Shown here one piece after another: positions 23,867-32,386 of a stretch of 49,972 nucleotides of DNA (position 1 is its first letter; the number at the start of each line of letters is the position of its first letter). Source of the stretch: a virus; IMG/VR virus record IMGVR_UViG_3300008122_000002, positions 1 through 49,972 of that record; one strand, written 5' to 3'. The position numbers were made by a program, and so were the translations under genes. The notes below the pieces were generated by a model. The model did no database searches, was not told where the DNA came from, and saw only the letters and a list, made by a program, of their open reading frames with translations.

Positions 23867-24157
23867 ATGATCCTGATGAACAACGCGGCCTGCATCATCA
23901 TCATCCCGGGTATGGGCGACGGTAAGTCCCTGGACGGCATGATCGCACCGTTGCAAACCCTCGACGTACCTGACGCACTGTGCGGTCACCCGTTCGTGCA
24001 AGGTTGCATCGAGCGCGGTGAACTCGTAAAGCGTGGTGAATCCGCACCTGTGGAATCCACGCTTGACGCCCTGCGCCGCGAGTGCGACGAACAAGGTATC
24101 GAGTACGACAAACGATGGGGCGAAGCGAAGCTGCGAGAAGCGCTACAAGGCGCGTAA
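23867..24157 (+). CDS. hypothetical head-module protein with SAP/HeH-like end, 96 aa
   Basis: Begins MILMNNAACIIIIPGMGDGK. The last ~30 residues (LDALRRECDEQGIEYDKRWG then EAKLREAL) follow the helix-extended-helix pattern of HeH/LEM/SAP motifs often found in phage head proteins near the capsid gene. ATGGAGTT provides a ribosome site; a TATACT -10-like box lies at 23831. Function unknown; it may be an accessory head protein. Confidence 0.7.
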   Translation: MILMNNAACIIIIPGMGDGKSLDGMIAPLQTLDVPDALCGHPFVQGCIERGELVKRGESAPVESTLDALRRECDEQGIEYDKRWGEAKLREALQGA

Positions 24158-24161
24158 CGAT

Positions 24162-24188
24162 AAAGCCCCGCTACGATGCGGGGCTTTT
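24162..24188. terminator. bidirectional terminator
   Basis: AAAGCCCCGC-TACGAT-GCGGGGCTTTT. The stem-loop core GCCCCGCTACGATGCGGGGC is the same as at 47793-47819. Confidence 0.8.
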
Positions 24189-24576
24189 ACTTGGTTCGAC
24201 AACGTGGACAACCTGTACCGCCGTTCACCAGGTTGTGAACCGATGCCGACCATTCGAATCCGTCCACATCGCAGCGCATGACGGCCTTTGAATGTGCACC
24301 GCGATACTCAGTTTCCCATCGGACGTATCGTTTGTTCGGTAGCGCGTTAAGCTGCACGATACGTTCCGCTGCCGTCCACCTACGGTTGCCGGTACACTGC
24401 GGACACCCGGTGCAACCGTTCAGCAGATTATGAACCGAAGCGGACCATTCGAATCCATCCACGTCGCAGCGCATGAGCGCCTTGGATGACTTGTTCCGGT
24501 ACCCGTCGACCCACCGGACAAATCGAATGTCCGGTAGATCGTTGAGTTGATCAATGCGTTCCGACTCTGGGGTCAT
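24187..24576 (-). CDS. two-repeat zinc-ribbon protein (DUF723-like), 129 aa
   Basis: Two tandem copies of a ~55-residue unit: ER(I/V)xQLNxLPxxRxVRW...YR...SKAxMRCDVDGFEWSASVHN, then L-x-N-G-x-T-G-C-P-x-C. Each copy has R-C-D-V-D-G and C-P-x-C. This resembles the DUF723-type repeats of phage proteins, some linked to homing nucleases, but no nuclease motif is present. ATG at 24576 comes one base after the TAA of 24578-24799. Probably binds nucleic acid (inference). Confidence 0.7.
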   Translation of the reverse strand: MTPESERIDQLNDLPDIRFVRWVDGYRNKSSKALMRCDVDGFEWSASVHNLLNGCTGCPQCTGNRRWTAAERIVQLNALPNKRYVRWETEYRGAHSKAVMRCDVDGFEWSASVHNLVNGGTGCPRCRTK

Positions 24577-24577
24577 A

Positions 24578-24799
24578 TTAGACGCGCTTGAACTTGAATC
24601 CCCAGTTCCCACCTGGCACATCCCCGTCATCATCAGCCGGCCCAATATCACCAAACCTGTCCTCGACGATGATATACACTTTACCAGGTGTAAACCTCAA
24701 GTAATCAGGTATTAAAACGCCAACTTCGGGAGTAAACCCCACAAATTCCACCTTGTCACCAATCTCCCAATCGCCCCATGTCACAAATTCCGTTTCCAT
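24578..24799 (-). CDS. small SH3-like accessory protein, 73 aa
   Basis: Acidic, beta-rich: WEIGDKVEFVGFTPEVGVLI, then LRFTPGKVYIIVEDRFGDIG and a D-rich loop. Looks like a KOW/SH3-like barrel of the kind common among small phage proteins. Start at 24799 is supported by GCGGAGG; an earlier in-frame ATG lies within the promoter's -35 region. First gene of a two-gene leftward cassette. Function unknown. Confidence 0.65.
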   Translation of the reverse strand: METEFVTWGDWEIGDKVEFVGFTPEVGVLIPDYLRFTPGKVYIIVEDRFGDIGPADDDGDVPGGNWGFKFKRV

Positions 24800-24829
24800 C
24801 TCAGTGCCCTCCGCGTTAGTTGAGTCCTC

Positions 24830-24858
24830 AATATACGACGCCGTGACGCGCCCGTCAA
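24830..24858 (-). promoter_or_regulatory. leftward cassette promoter/operator
   Basis: Leftward TTGACG (24858-24853), 17 bp, TATATT (24835-24830). Palindrome TTGAC-GGGCGC-GTCAC. Confidence 0.8.
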
Positions 24859-24911
24859 CCAATACTTAGCGACCGGACACAATCCGTCGAGTTTGTCAAT
24901 AAGTAATTCAT

Positions 24912-24940
24912 TGATTGGTATCAAATCATCGGTTAAAATG
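24912..24940 (+). promoter_or_regulatory. candidate rightward promoter for the fibre genes
   Basis: TTGATT (24912-24917), 17-bp spacer, TAAAAT (24935-24940). No palindrome. Confidence 0.5.
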
Positions 24941-24969
24941 AGTACATCAGTTGAGCGAGACGCGCCGCG

Positions 24970-25311
24970 ATGTATCAATCCACATGCACGCCCGTACAGA
25001 ATGACGTGTGTATCGCATACGGCGAGAATCACGACTTCGTTCTGAACTTCAAGACCGACCGCGACTTAAGCGCGGCGACCTGCACGATCACTTTCCGCAA
25101 GAACAATTCAAGCGACACTGTGCTCATCACCGAGCATAAACCCATTGTGAACAACTCCGTGGCGTTCTCCATCACGCCCGCACAGTCGCGCACGCTTGGT
25201 GCTGGCACGTTCTATTACGATATCTGGATGATGGACGGCGCGACATTCGAGAAACCCATCGTGGAAGGAACTCTTACCGTTATGGCGCTAACTACACGGG
25301 TGCAACCATGA
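24970..25311 (+). CDS. virion-associated Ig-like/BppU-N-like protein, 113 aa
   Basis: All-beta protein: FVLNFKTDRDLSAATCTITF, then VAFSITPAQSRTLGAGTFYY and DIWMMDGATFEKPIVEGTLT. The pattern matches the N-terminal adaptor domains of phage fibre/baseplate upper proteins (BppU-N-like) and small Ig-like virion proteins. Its stop overlaps the next fibre gene (ATGA), so it probably works as adaptor or decoration for 25308-26720 (inference). Confidence 0.6.
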   Translation: MYQSTCTPVQNDVCIAYGENHDFVLNFKTDRDLSAATCTITFRKNNSSDTVLITEHKPIVNNSVAFSITPAQSRTLGAGTFYYDIWMMDGATFEKPIVEGTLTVMALTTRVQP

Positions 25312-26720
25312 GTTGCAGCGACATCACCGTAGAGATCCTGGGTGACGCCGCAGATATCCGCGTCTACGTTAAACAGGCGCAGGACGCGGCGACGTTTGCG
25401 CAGACTGAGGCGACCCGCGCCGATACGCTCGCGCAGCAAGCCTCCGTGAGCGCAACGCAAGCGGCAGCGAGTGCTACGGCAGCCGCAGCAAGTGAAGCGA
25501 GCGCCACAGGTAGTGCAACGGTCGCACTCTCGTATCAGAACGAGGCGCGCAAAGACGCAACCGCAGCGCAAGGTTACTCGCTCGATGCGCAGAACTCCGC
25601 GACGCAGGCGGAAGATGCGGCCACGCGTGCGGAAGCAGCCGCGACTAAGCCGTATCAGATCCAGATCAGCGACGATGGTACACCGGTCGGACTGTCGCTC
25701 GCTGAATTGAACTTCACCGGCCAAGGCGTGGCTGTAACCAGCCCCTCGACCGGCAAGTACAATGTGAATATTACCGGCACGCCCACCGCGCAGCCTCCCA
25801 CGATTGCCGACGTGCAGGGTTTGCAGGCGGCACTGGACGGTAAGGAGGCAGCGCTCGGCACGCCCGCAAATGACTATATGGTGCTGGCGTCGAAGAAAGA
25901 CGGCTCACGTCACTGGATCGCACAGTCGCCAAGTGGTGGCGTTGGTGTTATCCGCATGGGTTCGACCAGCGCGGTACAGCACCCAATCGACGATGTGGAA
26001 ATCGGCAAAGGTCTGACGTTCACCTATCAGGGCATGGTCGCCACGGTGGTTGCGGAGATCAGCAAGACGGATCTGGACGTTGTTACCGCGCGCATTGATG
26101 GGTTATTCGCCAAGACCTCGACGGAATGGCAAACGGCGTTTAACGGTGCAATTTCGCAATACGTGTCACGCCTTACCGCTGCGGAAGGATCGCTGCAACA
26201 CAACGCGCTGGAAATCGCTTCGTTGCACCAGGACATGACCGCCGCGCAGAATGAGCTACAACAGCTCAAGAATGGCAAGGTCGATACGGTCGAGAGCAAG
26301 GTTAACCCGGCGAGCAAGACCATCACGCTGACGTTTAAGTCTGGGCAGGATGTGATCGACACCGACCTGATCGATATCAGCGCCATGTTTGCGACCAATC
26401 CACCCGCGCAACAGCAGACCATTTGGTTCGGCTTCGGGACGGTCAAGCCGCCCGCAGAAGCGCAAATCAAGGCTGGCACCAGCGAACAAGACCACGTAAT
26501 CATCGGCCACGACATCACGCTTACACGCGCAGTCGGGACGCCCGCGTACATGTACGTATGGATTCCGGACGCGATGGGCGCAATCTCCGGGTTTAGCTTC
26601 TCGCACGCGTTTGTGGACGTGTGGCAGAGTTGGCCGGTTACGGTGGACGGCGTAGCCGGTAAGGTCTACGTGAGTGACAACCAGACGAATGCGACAACCG
26701 TGTCGTTCGAGGTGCAATAA
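25308..26720 (+). CDS. fibre-like protein with Ala-rich coiled coil, 470 aa
   Basis: Residues ~15-115 form an Ala/Thr/Ser-rich trimeric coiled coil (repeats like QAAASATAAAASEASATGSA), typical of tail or head fibres. A beta domain follows (QISDDGTPVGLSLAELNFTG), then an A-D-V-Q-G-L-Q-A-A-L-D-G-K motif seen in fibre shafts, a second coiled coil (ASLHQDMTAAQNELQQLKNG) and a C-terminal beta domain (WFGFGTVKPPAEAQIKAGTS to the end). Location in the head block leaves open whether it is a head fibre or tail fibre. Confidence 0.75.
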   Translation: MSCSDITVEILGDAADIRVYVKQAQDAATFAQTEATRADTLAQQASVSATQAAASATAAAASEASATGSATVALSYQNEARKDATAAQGYSLDAQNSATQAEDAATRAEAAATKPYQIQISDDGTPVGLSLAELNFTGQGVAVTSPSTGKYNVNITGTPTAQPPTIADVQGLQAALDGKEAALGTPANDYMVLASKKDGSRHWIAQSPSGGVGVIRMGSTSAVQHPIDDVEIGKGLTFTYQGMVATVVAEISKTDLDVVTARIDGLFAKTSTEWQTAFNGAISQYVSRLTAAEGSLQHNALEIASLHQDMTAAQNELQQLKNGKVDTVESKVNPASKTITLTFKSGQDVIDTDLIDISAMFATNPPAQQQTIWFGFGTVKPPAEAQIKAGTSEQDHVIIGHDITLTRAVGTPAYMYVWIPDAMGAISGFSFSHAFVDVWQSWPVTVDGVAGKVYVSDNQTNATTVSFEVQ

Positions 26721-29668
26721 TGGCAATCAAAATCGGGAGCAAGATCCAGAAGCTCAACCCGACCGACACTTATAAGCTAGTGGACGGTGCGGACGTTGAC
26801 GGGTTCAACACGCTTAAAGGTCGCGTTGATCAGCACGACACGGACAATGCTGCGATTGATAGTCGCGTGGCAACTGCCGAGTCAAACGCGTCTACGGCGC
26901 TTGCTGGCGCTTCTGGTGCAGCCGCAAAGGCTGATGCGGCTAGTGCAGCAGCGGCAACGAATGCCGGAGCGATCGCAGCAATTCAGGGTGATGTGTCGGC
27001 ACTGAAAACCAGCGCAGCGTCTAGCGCCACATCAGCTGCAACGGCAGTGCAGAAGGCCGATGCAGCCAGCGCCGCAGCGGCAACGAACGCCGCAGCAATC
27101 TCTATGGTCGAGGGTTCTATATCTACTGTGCAGTCTCGAGTGACGGCCGTAGAGGGCGTGCAGACCACTCATGGTGCAAAGATCGCAGACTTGCAGCTTG
27201 AAGTGGGCAAGAAGATCAGCGGCATACACGTCGAGGATCATGATCGCTCCAGCGCCTACGATGGCATCACTGGGCTTACTTTCGGTGATGGCTTCAAGAT
27301 ACACCCGTCCAACGTAGCCGAAAAAGACGCTCTCGTAGAGTACGAGCTGCAACTGCCAGTAGGTACGGGTGTTGGCACGCCTGATGCCGTGCAGTCGCTG
27401 TCGTTTCCCGGTGCGACCGTGGTTGTCAGTGGCACCGAGGGCGCCAAGGTGGCGGCTATCACAATCCCATCTGGTGGTGGCGGCAGCGCTCTGATGGTCA
27501 GGGATGCATCCAGCAATCGAGAGGTGACAGACGTAACACAGATCACCGCTCACTACCCGCTAGAAGCATACCCGGTGCCCAGCGGTGGCACAGGAACAGA
27601 CCTACCAGGTCAGGCGATATTGGCTATCAACCCATCCGCTTATGAAGCCAAACAAGGCAATGGCTGCTTGCTCAAGCTGGCCGGTGACAAACCTGTTATA
27701 GGTCAGCGCCCTGTTACGCTTTATTGCGACGAGGAAATCGTGCCGCTAGGTACATATTTCAGTCTCGATAAAGTCAAGGGCGGGGTGATCGTACAGGACA
27801 CTACGGGCGATGATACCGCTGTGACAGGCGGCCAGCTTACCGAGATATTGGCCAGCGTGGCGTTCGAGGGCGCAGCGCCAGCAGACGGCACTGTTACGGT
27901 ATACCTAGAATACCATGACCAGCTCGGACACCTGCCGAACCAAATGCTGGTCAGCCTAGACGGTACTCCGGTCGCGTCTCGCAAGTTCTTTAAGGCTGGC
28001 GAGCTGCTGACTGATGTCGTTATTGCCGGATCGATGCTGGCGACCACTCAAGCACCTGTGGTGCTGAAGGTCGAAACCAGTTTCAGTGACACCGATGTAG
28101 TGATCGTCGATGCTGACAAGACCATGGTTTGCGTCAATCAGTATAGCGAAGGGTTTGAGACCAGCATGGCGCGTATCGAGTTCCAGCGCCGTGTAAACGT
28201 TGACATTATCCCGATCATGCACCGGTTCAAGCTGGTGGAAGTTAGCCTGTCTGAGTTTATTGAAGGGCTCACAAAGCCAGAAGAAGAGCTGCCACCTCGC
28301 GCCGGCCAGGATTTCCTGAACTCGGTTGGCATTCGCAACCTCTCTGCAGTCAAGGCGAAGATCGAAAACGACGAACTCACCGTAACAAATGCCAGCGGGA
28401 CGCCAGCCGACTATTACATCGATATCCAAGTTGACAGCAATCGCACCACCATGTTGCGCGGAAAGTCGTGCGGCGTTGCGGCATCGTTCAAGAATCCGTA
28501 TGGCGCGTTCCGCCTGGTGGCGTATAGCTGGACTGGGGCCAAGGACGATCAGGAGTTGATCTACACAAGCCGCACCAACGATGTCCCAACACTGGCGAAG
28601 GGTTGGGTTGAGATTGACAGCGATTTCATTGCTGAGTCGCCAGATGGTGTGTCAGTTGGGCAACTGGCCTTCACCGTTCCGGCTGACGCGAACAATATTG
28701 CAGTGGTCATCATGCCTAACACGGCAGCATCCCCGTCATCGCTTACGCTGAATGTTTTCGATTTCACTTGCCCATCGTTCCTTGGGTATCTGATCGACTG
28801 GGTAGATGATAAATCGACCCAGCACCTTAAATTCAGTGAGCAGTATGCTGAGTTTGGCTTGGATACAGAGCAGTTCGACAGCCTGCGCTACACGATATCG
28901 AATACGCAGCCGGTGGATGGTCAACCGATGCCTGTGGGGCAACTGCTCAAGGGCAAAGCTGATGTGACCTTGGATAACACTGTCAACATCGTTCCCGGCA
29001 GTAACGACCCTGAGAATGACGGTGCTATCAAGTTCACCGTAGACGGGGAGGTTAACGTATCCAAGTCCTACCTCCTGCACAACGAGACAAACACTGAATC
29101 GACTGTAACATTCTGGGATGTGCTGATCGACGTTAACGGCACAGTGACCAAGATCCCAGACTCTGAGCACACTTACACCGTGCCTGCGAACACGCCAGAT
29201 ACAGCAGTTGGCATGAAGGTAACCAACCCAGCATACAGTATCGATGTACTGGCTGGTCAGCGTATCGGTGGCAGAGCGACTTCGAACAAGGCTGACGGAG
29301 CTTTCATCTACTCAGATAAAAAATCTGAGTACATGGTGCTTACTGTCGTTGACTTCAAAGAACTGTCGGCAACTACTAGCGACAGCCCAGACCTAGTGTC
29401 TGCCCCGATCCCGAAAGCATCCGTGCTTGACCGTCGGGTATACTCGTTCAGCGGCAATACTCAGCTTAACGTGGTGATTCCGCTGGACATTCCGTCTGAC
29501 GTTGAGCTGGCGGATATTGAGGTAGTAAAGCACTCGGCAGGCGTTACAACGTCCATCCGCGATAGCGAGTACGCGTATAACGCGACAACAAAGCAGCTTA
29601 CCGTCCACGTCGGTAATGCAGTGGCAACAGGCAAGATCTATCTAACATTCTGGAGCGGAATCGCATAA
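26720..29668 (+). CDS. large fibre protein, 982 aa
   Basis: Start codon shares a base with the upstream stop. Residues ~40-160 are coiled coil with a duplicated unit: two copies of KADAASAAAATNA followed by AI and a short charged helix. VEDHDRSSAYDGITGLTFGD opens a long beta-structured part (about 170-980) without recognised enzymatic motifs. Probably a trimeric fibre shaft plus receptor-binding or decoration domains. From about 27100 onward codon use looks less biased than in neighbouring structural genes (by eye), hinting at separate acquisition of the distal part. Confidence 0.75.
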   Translation: MAIKIGSKIQKLNPTDTYKLVDGADVDGFNTLKGRVDQHDTDNAAIDSRVATAESNASTALAGASGAAAKADAASAAAATNAGAIAAIQGDVSALKTSAASSATSAATAVQKADAASAAAATNAAAISMVEGSISTVQSRVTAVEGVQTTHGAKIADLQLEVGKKISGIHVEDHDRSSAYDGITGLTFGDGFKIHPSNVAEKDALVEYELQLPVGTGVGTPDAVQSLSFPGATVVVSGTEGAKVAAITIPSGGGGSALMVRDASSNREVTDVTQITAHYPLEAYPVPSGGTGTDLPGQAILAINPSAYEAKQGNGCLLKLAGDKPVIGQRPVTLYCDEEIVPLGTYFSLDKVKGGVIVQDTTGDDTAVTGGQLTEILASVAFEGAAPADGTVTVYLEYHDQLGHLPNQMLVSLDGTPVASRKFFKAGELLTDVVIAGSMLATTQAPVVLKVETSFSDTDVVIVDADKTMVCVNQYSEGFETSMARIEFQRRVNVDIIPIMHRFKLVEVSLSEFIEGLTKPEEELPPRAGQDFLNSVGIRNLSAVKAKIENDELTVTNASGTPADYYIDIQVDSNRTTMLRGKSCGVAASFKNPYGAFRLVAYSWTGAKDDQELIYTSRTNDVPTLAKGWVEIDSDFIAESPDGVSVGQLAFTVPADANNIAVVIMPNTAASPSSLTLNVFDFTCPSFLGYLIDWVDDKSTQHLKFSEQYAEFGLDTEQFDSLRYTISNTQPVDGQPMPVGQLLKGKADVTLDNTVNIVPGSNDPENDGAIKFTVDGEVNVSKSYLLHNETNTESTVTFWDVLIDVNGTVTKIPDSEHTYTVPANTPDTAVGMKVTNPAYSIDVLAGQRIGGRATSNKADGAFIYSDKKSEYMVLTVVDFKELSATTSDSPDLVSAPIPKASVLDRRVYSFSGNTQLNVVIPLDIPSDVELADIEVVKHSAGVTTSIRDSEYAYNATTKQLTVHVGNAVATGKIYLTFWSGIA

Positions 29669-29967
29669 TGCATCAAAAACATTTCACATTCACCCAGGCC
29701 ACCCCGAACGATACGTGGGAGGTCAACAACGTGCCGGCCGGTGCGGTTGGCGCTGTCATCACGCACATCGAGGCGACCGACGGGCAGATCCTGCAGCCGG
29801 ACAACCAGATGAAAGCGCCATACGGACTGCAGCTATCTTTCGGCGTACAGCAGGTAGCCGGCGTAGCCTACGGTGTCTACTACGTCGACGGTGACGAAAC
29901 CGTTACCGTGACTGGAGACGGCGGCACGATCAACGTCCATGTGACACAGCACAACAACCCGCGATGA
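29668..29967 (+). CDS. hypothetical virion protein, 99 aa
   Basis: Beta-rich, no charged helices: FTFTQATPNDTWEVNNVPAG, then PDNQMKAPYGLQLSFGVQQV and GDETVTVTGDGGTINVHVTQ. Its ATG overlaps the last base of the fibre gene's stop region. Could be a fibre-associated capping or decoration protein. Not recognised. Confidence 0.65.
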   Translation: MHQKHFTFTQATPNDTWEVNNVPAGAVGAVITHIEATDGQILQPDNQMKAPYGLQLSFGVQQVAGVAYGVYYVDGDETVTVTGDGGTINVHVTQHNNPR

Positions 29968-30019
29968 TGTAGCCGCTTCCGTCGTCGCTTTCGAGGCGGC
30001 GGCGGAGGTTATCGTGGAG

Positions 30020-30157
30020 ATGGCGGCTATACGGTTTGGTTTTGTAGAAGTTCAGCGAGGCGGGGAGCTGCGCCCGATGATAGTTAGGCCAACATTGATT
30101 GATGGTGGCCGGCTAAAATTTCAGTTCGAACAGCCCGAAACGGGAATTGTTTATTAG
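30020..30157 (+). CDS. possible small protein, 45 aa
   Basis: An ORF in the 205-bp gap between two virion genes: MAAIRFGFVEVQRGGELRPM then a beta-like tail ending ETGIVY. GGCGGAGG lies just upstream; a GTG at 30014 is an alternative start with better spacing. The next gene's ribosome site (AGAGGATG) begins right after the stop, fitting a cistron. Support is only positional. Confidence 0.45.
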   Translation: MAAIRFGFVEVQRGGELRPMIVRPTLIDGGRLKFQFEQPETGIVY

Positions 30158-30172
30158 CAGAGGATGTAAAAA

Positions 30173-30973
30173 ATGGCTCTTGAACTGAACGTAATGACCC
30201 GTGGTATTGACTTCGAGGAGTTGGGCAGTCTCCTTAACGTCAAGGAACTGTCGCTTGCCAATGCCGCAACGACCAACGTCCACCCGATCCGCAAGGGCGA
30301 GTTTGACACCACCGTAGCCGCACTGGAAGCGGCTATTGCCGATGCGTCCGGTGCGTCCCATGCATATGTGGATACCACCAACGTCAACCTGACCGACGCG
30401 CTCGCTGACGGTACGTTTGCGACCGGTGGCTGGACGTTCGGTGCGACCACGCTGCATGTGGGTGATGTGCTGTTCCTGGACGCTGCAACCGAGCAGGACA
30501 GTGACCGCGCGTGGCTGATGATCGCCGCGAACGGTGATGCCGGCGACTTCAAGGCGTTCGGGTCGGACGTAGACACCGCGATTGCTGCGGCCGTAAATGG
30601 CGTTGTAGGCGACGCAGCGACCTATACCAACCTGGGACTGGTCGAAGACAAGTTCGTCTCCGTAGACGCCGATATCGCCGCGTTGCAGGCTGCTGAGGGT
30701 TCGCACACTCATACCGCCGAGTACGCTGTGACTTGGGGCGCTCCGGACGTTGACGGCATCCGTACTGCTACCATCGACACGTCGGTCGACTTTGGCACTT
30801 ACAAGGTCAACGCTCGCGTGTTGAAAGTGAAGGCTGGTGGCTTCTATGAGCACCTGTCCAGCACAGCGCTGGTCATCGAGTCGAGCGATACCGCTGTACG
30901 CCTGCGCACCGACTCCAGTTCGATCGTTGCGGCCACACTCAAACTGCTGGTGTCGGGCGTCCCGGCTGTGTAA
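30173..30973 (+). CDS. virion-associated fibre/head protein, 266 aa
   Basis: Starts MALELNVMTRGIDFEELGSL, then a short coiled coil (DTTVAALEAAIADASGAS), a beta region with GDVLFLDAATEQDSDRAWLM, another short coil (VSVDADIAALQAAEGSHTHT) and a beta-rich end (VKAGGFYEHLSSTALVIESS). Composition and place suggest a fibre or head decoration protein working with the preceding genes. AGAGGATG ribosome site; followed by a strong terminator that closes late block 1. Confidence 0.6.
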   Translation: MALELNVMTRGIDFEELGSLLNVKELSLANAATTNVHPIRKGEFDTTVAALEAAIADASGASHAYVDTTNVNLTDALADGTFATGGWTFGATTLHVGDVLFLDAATEQDSDRAWLMIAANGDAGDFKAFGSDVDTAIAAAVNGVVGDAATYTNLGLVEDKFVSVDADIAALQAAEGSHTHTAEYAVTWGAPDVDGIRTATIDTSVDFGTYKVNARVLKVKAGGFYEHLSSTALVIESSDTAVRLRTDSSSIVAATLKLLVSGVPAV

Positions 30974-30976
30974 CGT

Positions 30977-31017
30977 AACATGAAAAAGCGCCCCGCGATG
31001 GGGCGCTTTTTCATGTT
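30977..31017. terminator. strong terminator closing the head/fibre block
   Basis: An 18-bp perfect stem (30977-30994 with 31000-31017) with loop GCGAT, including GCGCCCC/GGGGCGC and a T5 tract on both strands. The strongest terminator in the window. Confidence 0.9.
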
Positions 31018-31022
31018 AAGTA

Positions 31023-31835
31023 TTAGAATACGCACTCGCACGGTTTAGTATCACCGTCATCGTTCACATCTTTGAACTGACGACGAACACGTGCGAAAAA
31101 TGTTCGAGGGTCTTCATGTTCAGTCGTGCGAATACCCGCACACTTCATTTTTGAAAACATATCCTCCACATCTTCTAGATAGTCATTCATTATTGAGTAA
31201 CCTATAACCTCTTCCGCATGTTTGGCCTTATTCCAGATTTCCGGATAGTTGCAAAATACGATATACCAGTGTTGTTTACTCGCTTTTAAACACCCCTTGC
31301 AATTGGCGTGTTTAAAATCACCGTATGTCAGCGGCGGTTCAATTCCAACATCCCTGGTAGAGAATATCGTTCGTTCCGTCTCAACATTCCACAGTGCAAG
31401 CGGATAGTCGCTCTTGTAACCACGCATCCCGAGAATTTGCGACCTACGCTGAATACGAACCTTCTCCCCAGCGTCGAACCCGTAGTAGATTACACAGTTT
31501 TTATCCGGTACAAACTCATTTAACCATTTATCGAATGGTTGTGTCTTCAGCCTATTCGTGCAAAGCGCCTGACCTCTAACTACCCGGAATGCCTTTGCAT
31601 CAATACATACGTCAAACTGATCTTTTTCCGACCAATGCGGGTGATTTGCATAGGTGATTGGAACATGCAGATACTCGGAAACTTCGCGTTTGAATCGTTT
31701 GATGTCAGCATCCTCAATGTTCGGGTGGATATCGTGATTCAGTAATACGACAGAATCCTGTCCGTATTTACGAACTACTTCAATTGCCACCAGTGCCGAA
31801 CTGTGACCGCCGCTGTAACATACAATATGTTTCAT
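31023..31835 (-). CDS. PAPS reductase-like / adenine nucleotide alpha-hydrolase family protein
   Basis: 270 residues. The PP-loop near the N-terminus reads SGGHSS (8-13) where the canonical motif is S-G-G-x-D-S. Further family-like stretches: VVLLNHDIHPNIEDADIKRF, C-T-N-R-L-K-T-x-P-F and GMRGYKSDYPLALWNVETE, with cysteines in CKGCLK and at the C-terminus (CECVF). Phage members of this family are common; the substrate is unknown, and a role in nucleic acid thiolation or nucleotide chemistry is only a possibility. Start at 31835 fits GGGAGGG; the longer in-frame start lies in the promoter. Confidence 0.82.
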   Translation of the reverse strand: MKHIVCYSGGHSSALVAIEVVRKYGQDSVVLLNHDIHPNIEDADIKRFKREVSEYLHVPITYANHPHWSEKDQFDVCIDAKAFRVVRGQALCTNRLKTQPFDKWLNEFVPDKNCVIYYGFDAGEKVRIQRRSQILGMRGYKSDYPLALWNVETERTIFSTRDVGIEPPLTYGDFKHANCKGCLKASKQHWYIVFCNYPEIWNKAKHAEEVIGYSIMNDYLEDVEDMFSKMKCAGIRTTEHEDPRTFFARVRRQFKDVNDDGDTKPCECVF

Positions 31836-31868
31836 CTTCCAACCCTCCCGCTCCGTTAAAGTATCGCC

Positions 31869-31897
31869 AGTATCACCCGCACTGACAACGCCGTCAA
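31869..31897 (-). promoter_or_regulatory. promoter/operator of the PAPS-like gene
   Basis: Leftward TTGACG (31897-31892), 17 bp, GATACT (31874-31869). Palindrome TTGAC-GGCGTT-GTCAG. The ~65-bp block through the ATG is a near copy of 32862-32798. Confidence 0.75.
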
Positions 31898-31938
31898 GCG
31901 TTACATGCATTACAATACACCCCAGGAGGATCTAACTC

Positions 31939-32358
31939 ATGGAAATTACTAACGAATTGGTCGCGTCGTTCCGCAGCGCGCCGGGCATGATTGCGTTTAG
32001 CAGCACGGTGAAGTGGCCTGACGACTATGTGACTACCGCGCTGTGCGAGGGTGACGTAGAGACAGGCGGGCGCGGCTGGGGTGCGTTTGTGGACGATTGC
32101 AGCAACTTCAAGCGGCGCGGTATGTTCCTGTACGCTGCGGCGTGGCTCGTCAACAACTTTGGCGACGGTGGCCCAAGTACGCACACGTCGGGCGAGGCGC
32201 GGTTGAACGTTGCGAGTAAGTCCATCGGTGACGAGTCGATTGCATACCGTGTGCCGGAAATGATGAATGTCCCGAATGATTGGTTGTCATTTAGTCACTA
32301 CGGGCAGCAATTCATGCGCTTAAGACGGCGCGCCGGCATGGGCGCGCTGGCGGTGTGA
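31939..32358 (+). CDS. head-tail adaptor (DUF4054 family)
   Basis: 139 residues. DUF4054 features: helical N-terminus, WGAFVDDCSNFKRRGMFLYA then AAWLVNN, S-K-S-I-G-D-E-S-I-A-Y, and the Y-G-Q-Q-F-M-R-L end. Proteins of this type form a connector ring under the portal. AGGAGG ribosome site, TACAAT at 31911 as possible -10. It stands alone between leftward cassettes, separated from the other connector genes by 1 kb, and has its own terminator. Confidence 0.8.
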   Translation: MEITNELVASFRSAPGMIAFSSTVKWPDDYVTTALCEGDVETGGRGWGAFVDDCSNFKRRGMFLYAAAWLVNNFGDGGPSTHTSGEARLNVASKSIGDESIAYRVPEMMNVPNDWLSFSHYGQQFMRLRRRAGMGALAV

Positions 32359-32360
32359 GT

Positions 32361-32385
32361 GAGGCGCCCCGAGTTGGGGCGCTTT
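32361..32385. terminator. terminator between converging genes
   Basis: GCGCCCC-GAGTT-GGGGCGC (32362-32380), then TTTG. Confidence 0.75.
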
Positions 32386-32386
32386 G

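Noticed and set aside
24860-25032. Leftward open frame with protein-like content (STDVLILTDDLIPINELLID) upstream of the SH3-like gene
   Set aside because: Its only ATG lies antisense within the 24970 gene, no ribosome site is visible, and it runs through the promoter and the 24578-24799 start. It may be a decayed gene end but is not supported as a gene.
27032-27553. Leftward frames opposite the large fibre gene
   Set aside because: Rich in Cys/Arg/His as expected for the complement of Ala/Ser-rich coiled-coil coding DNA; no start signals.
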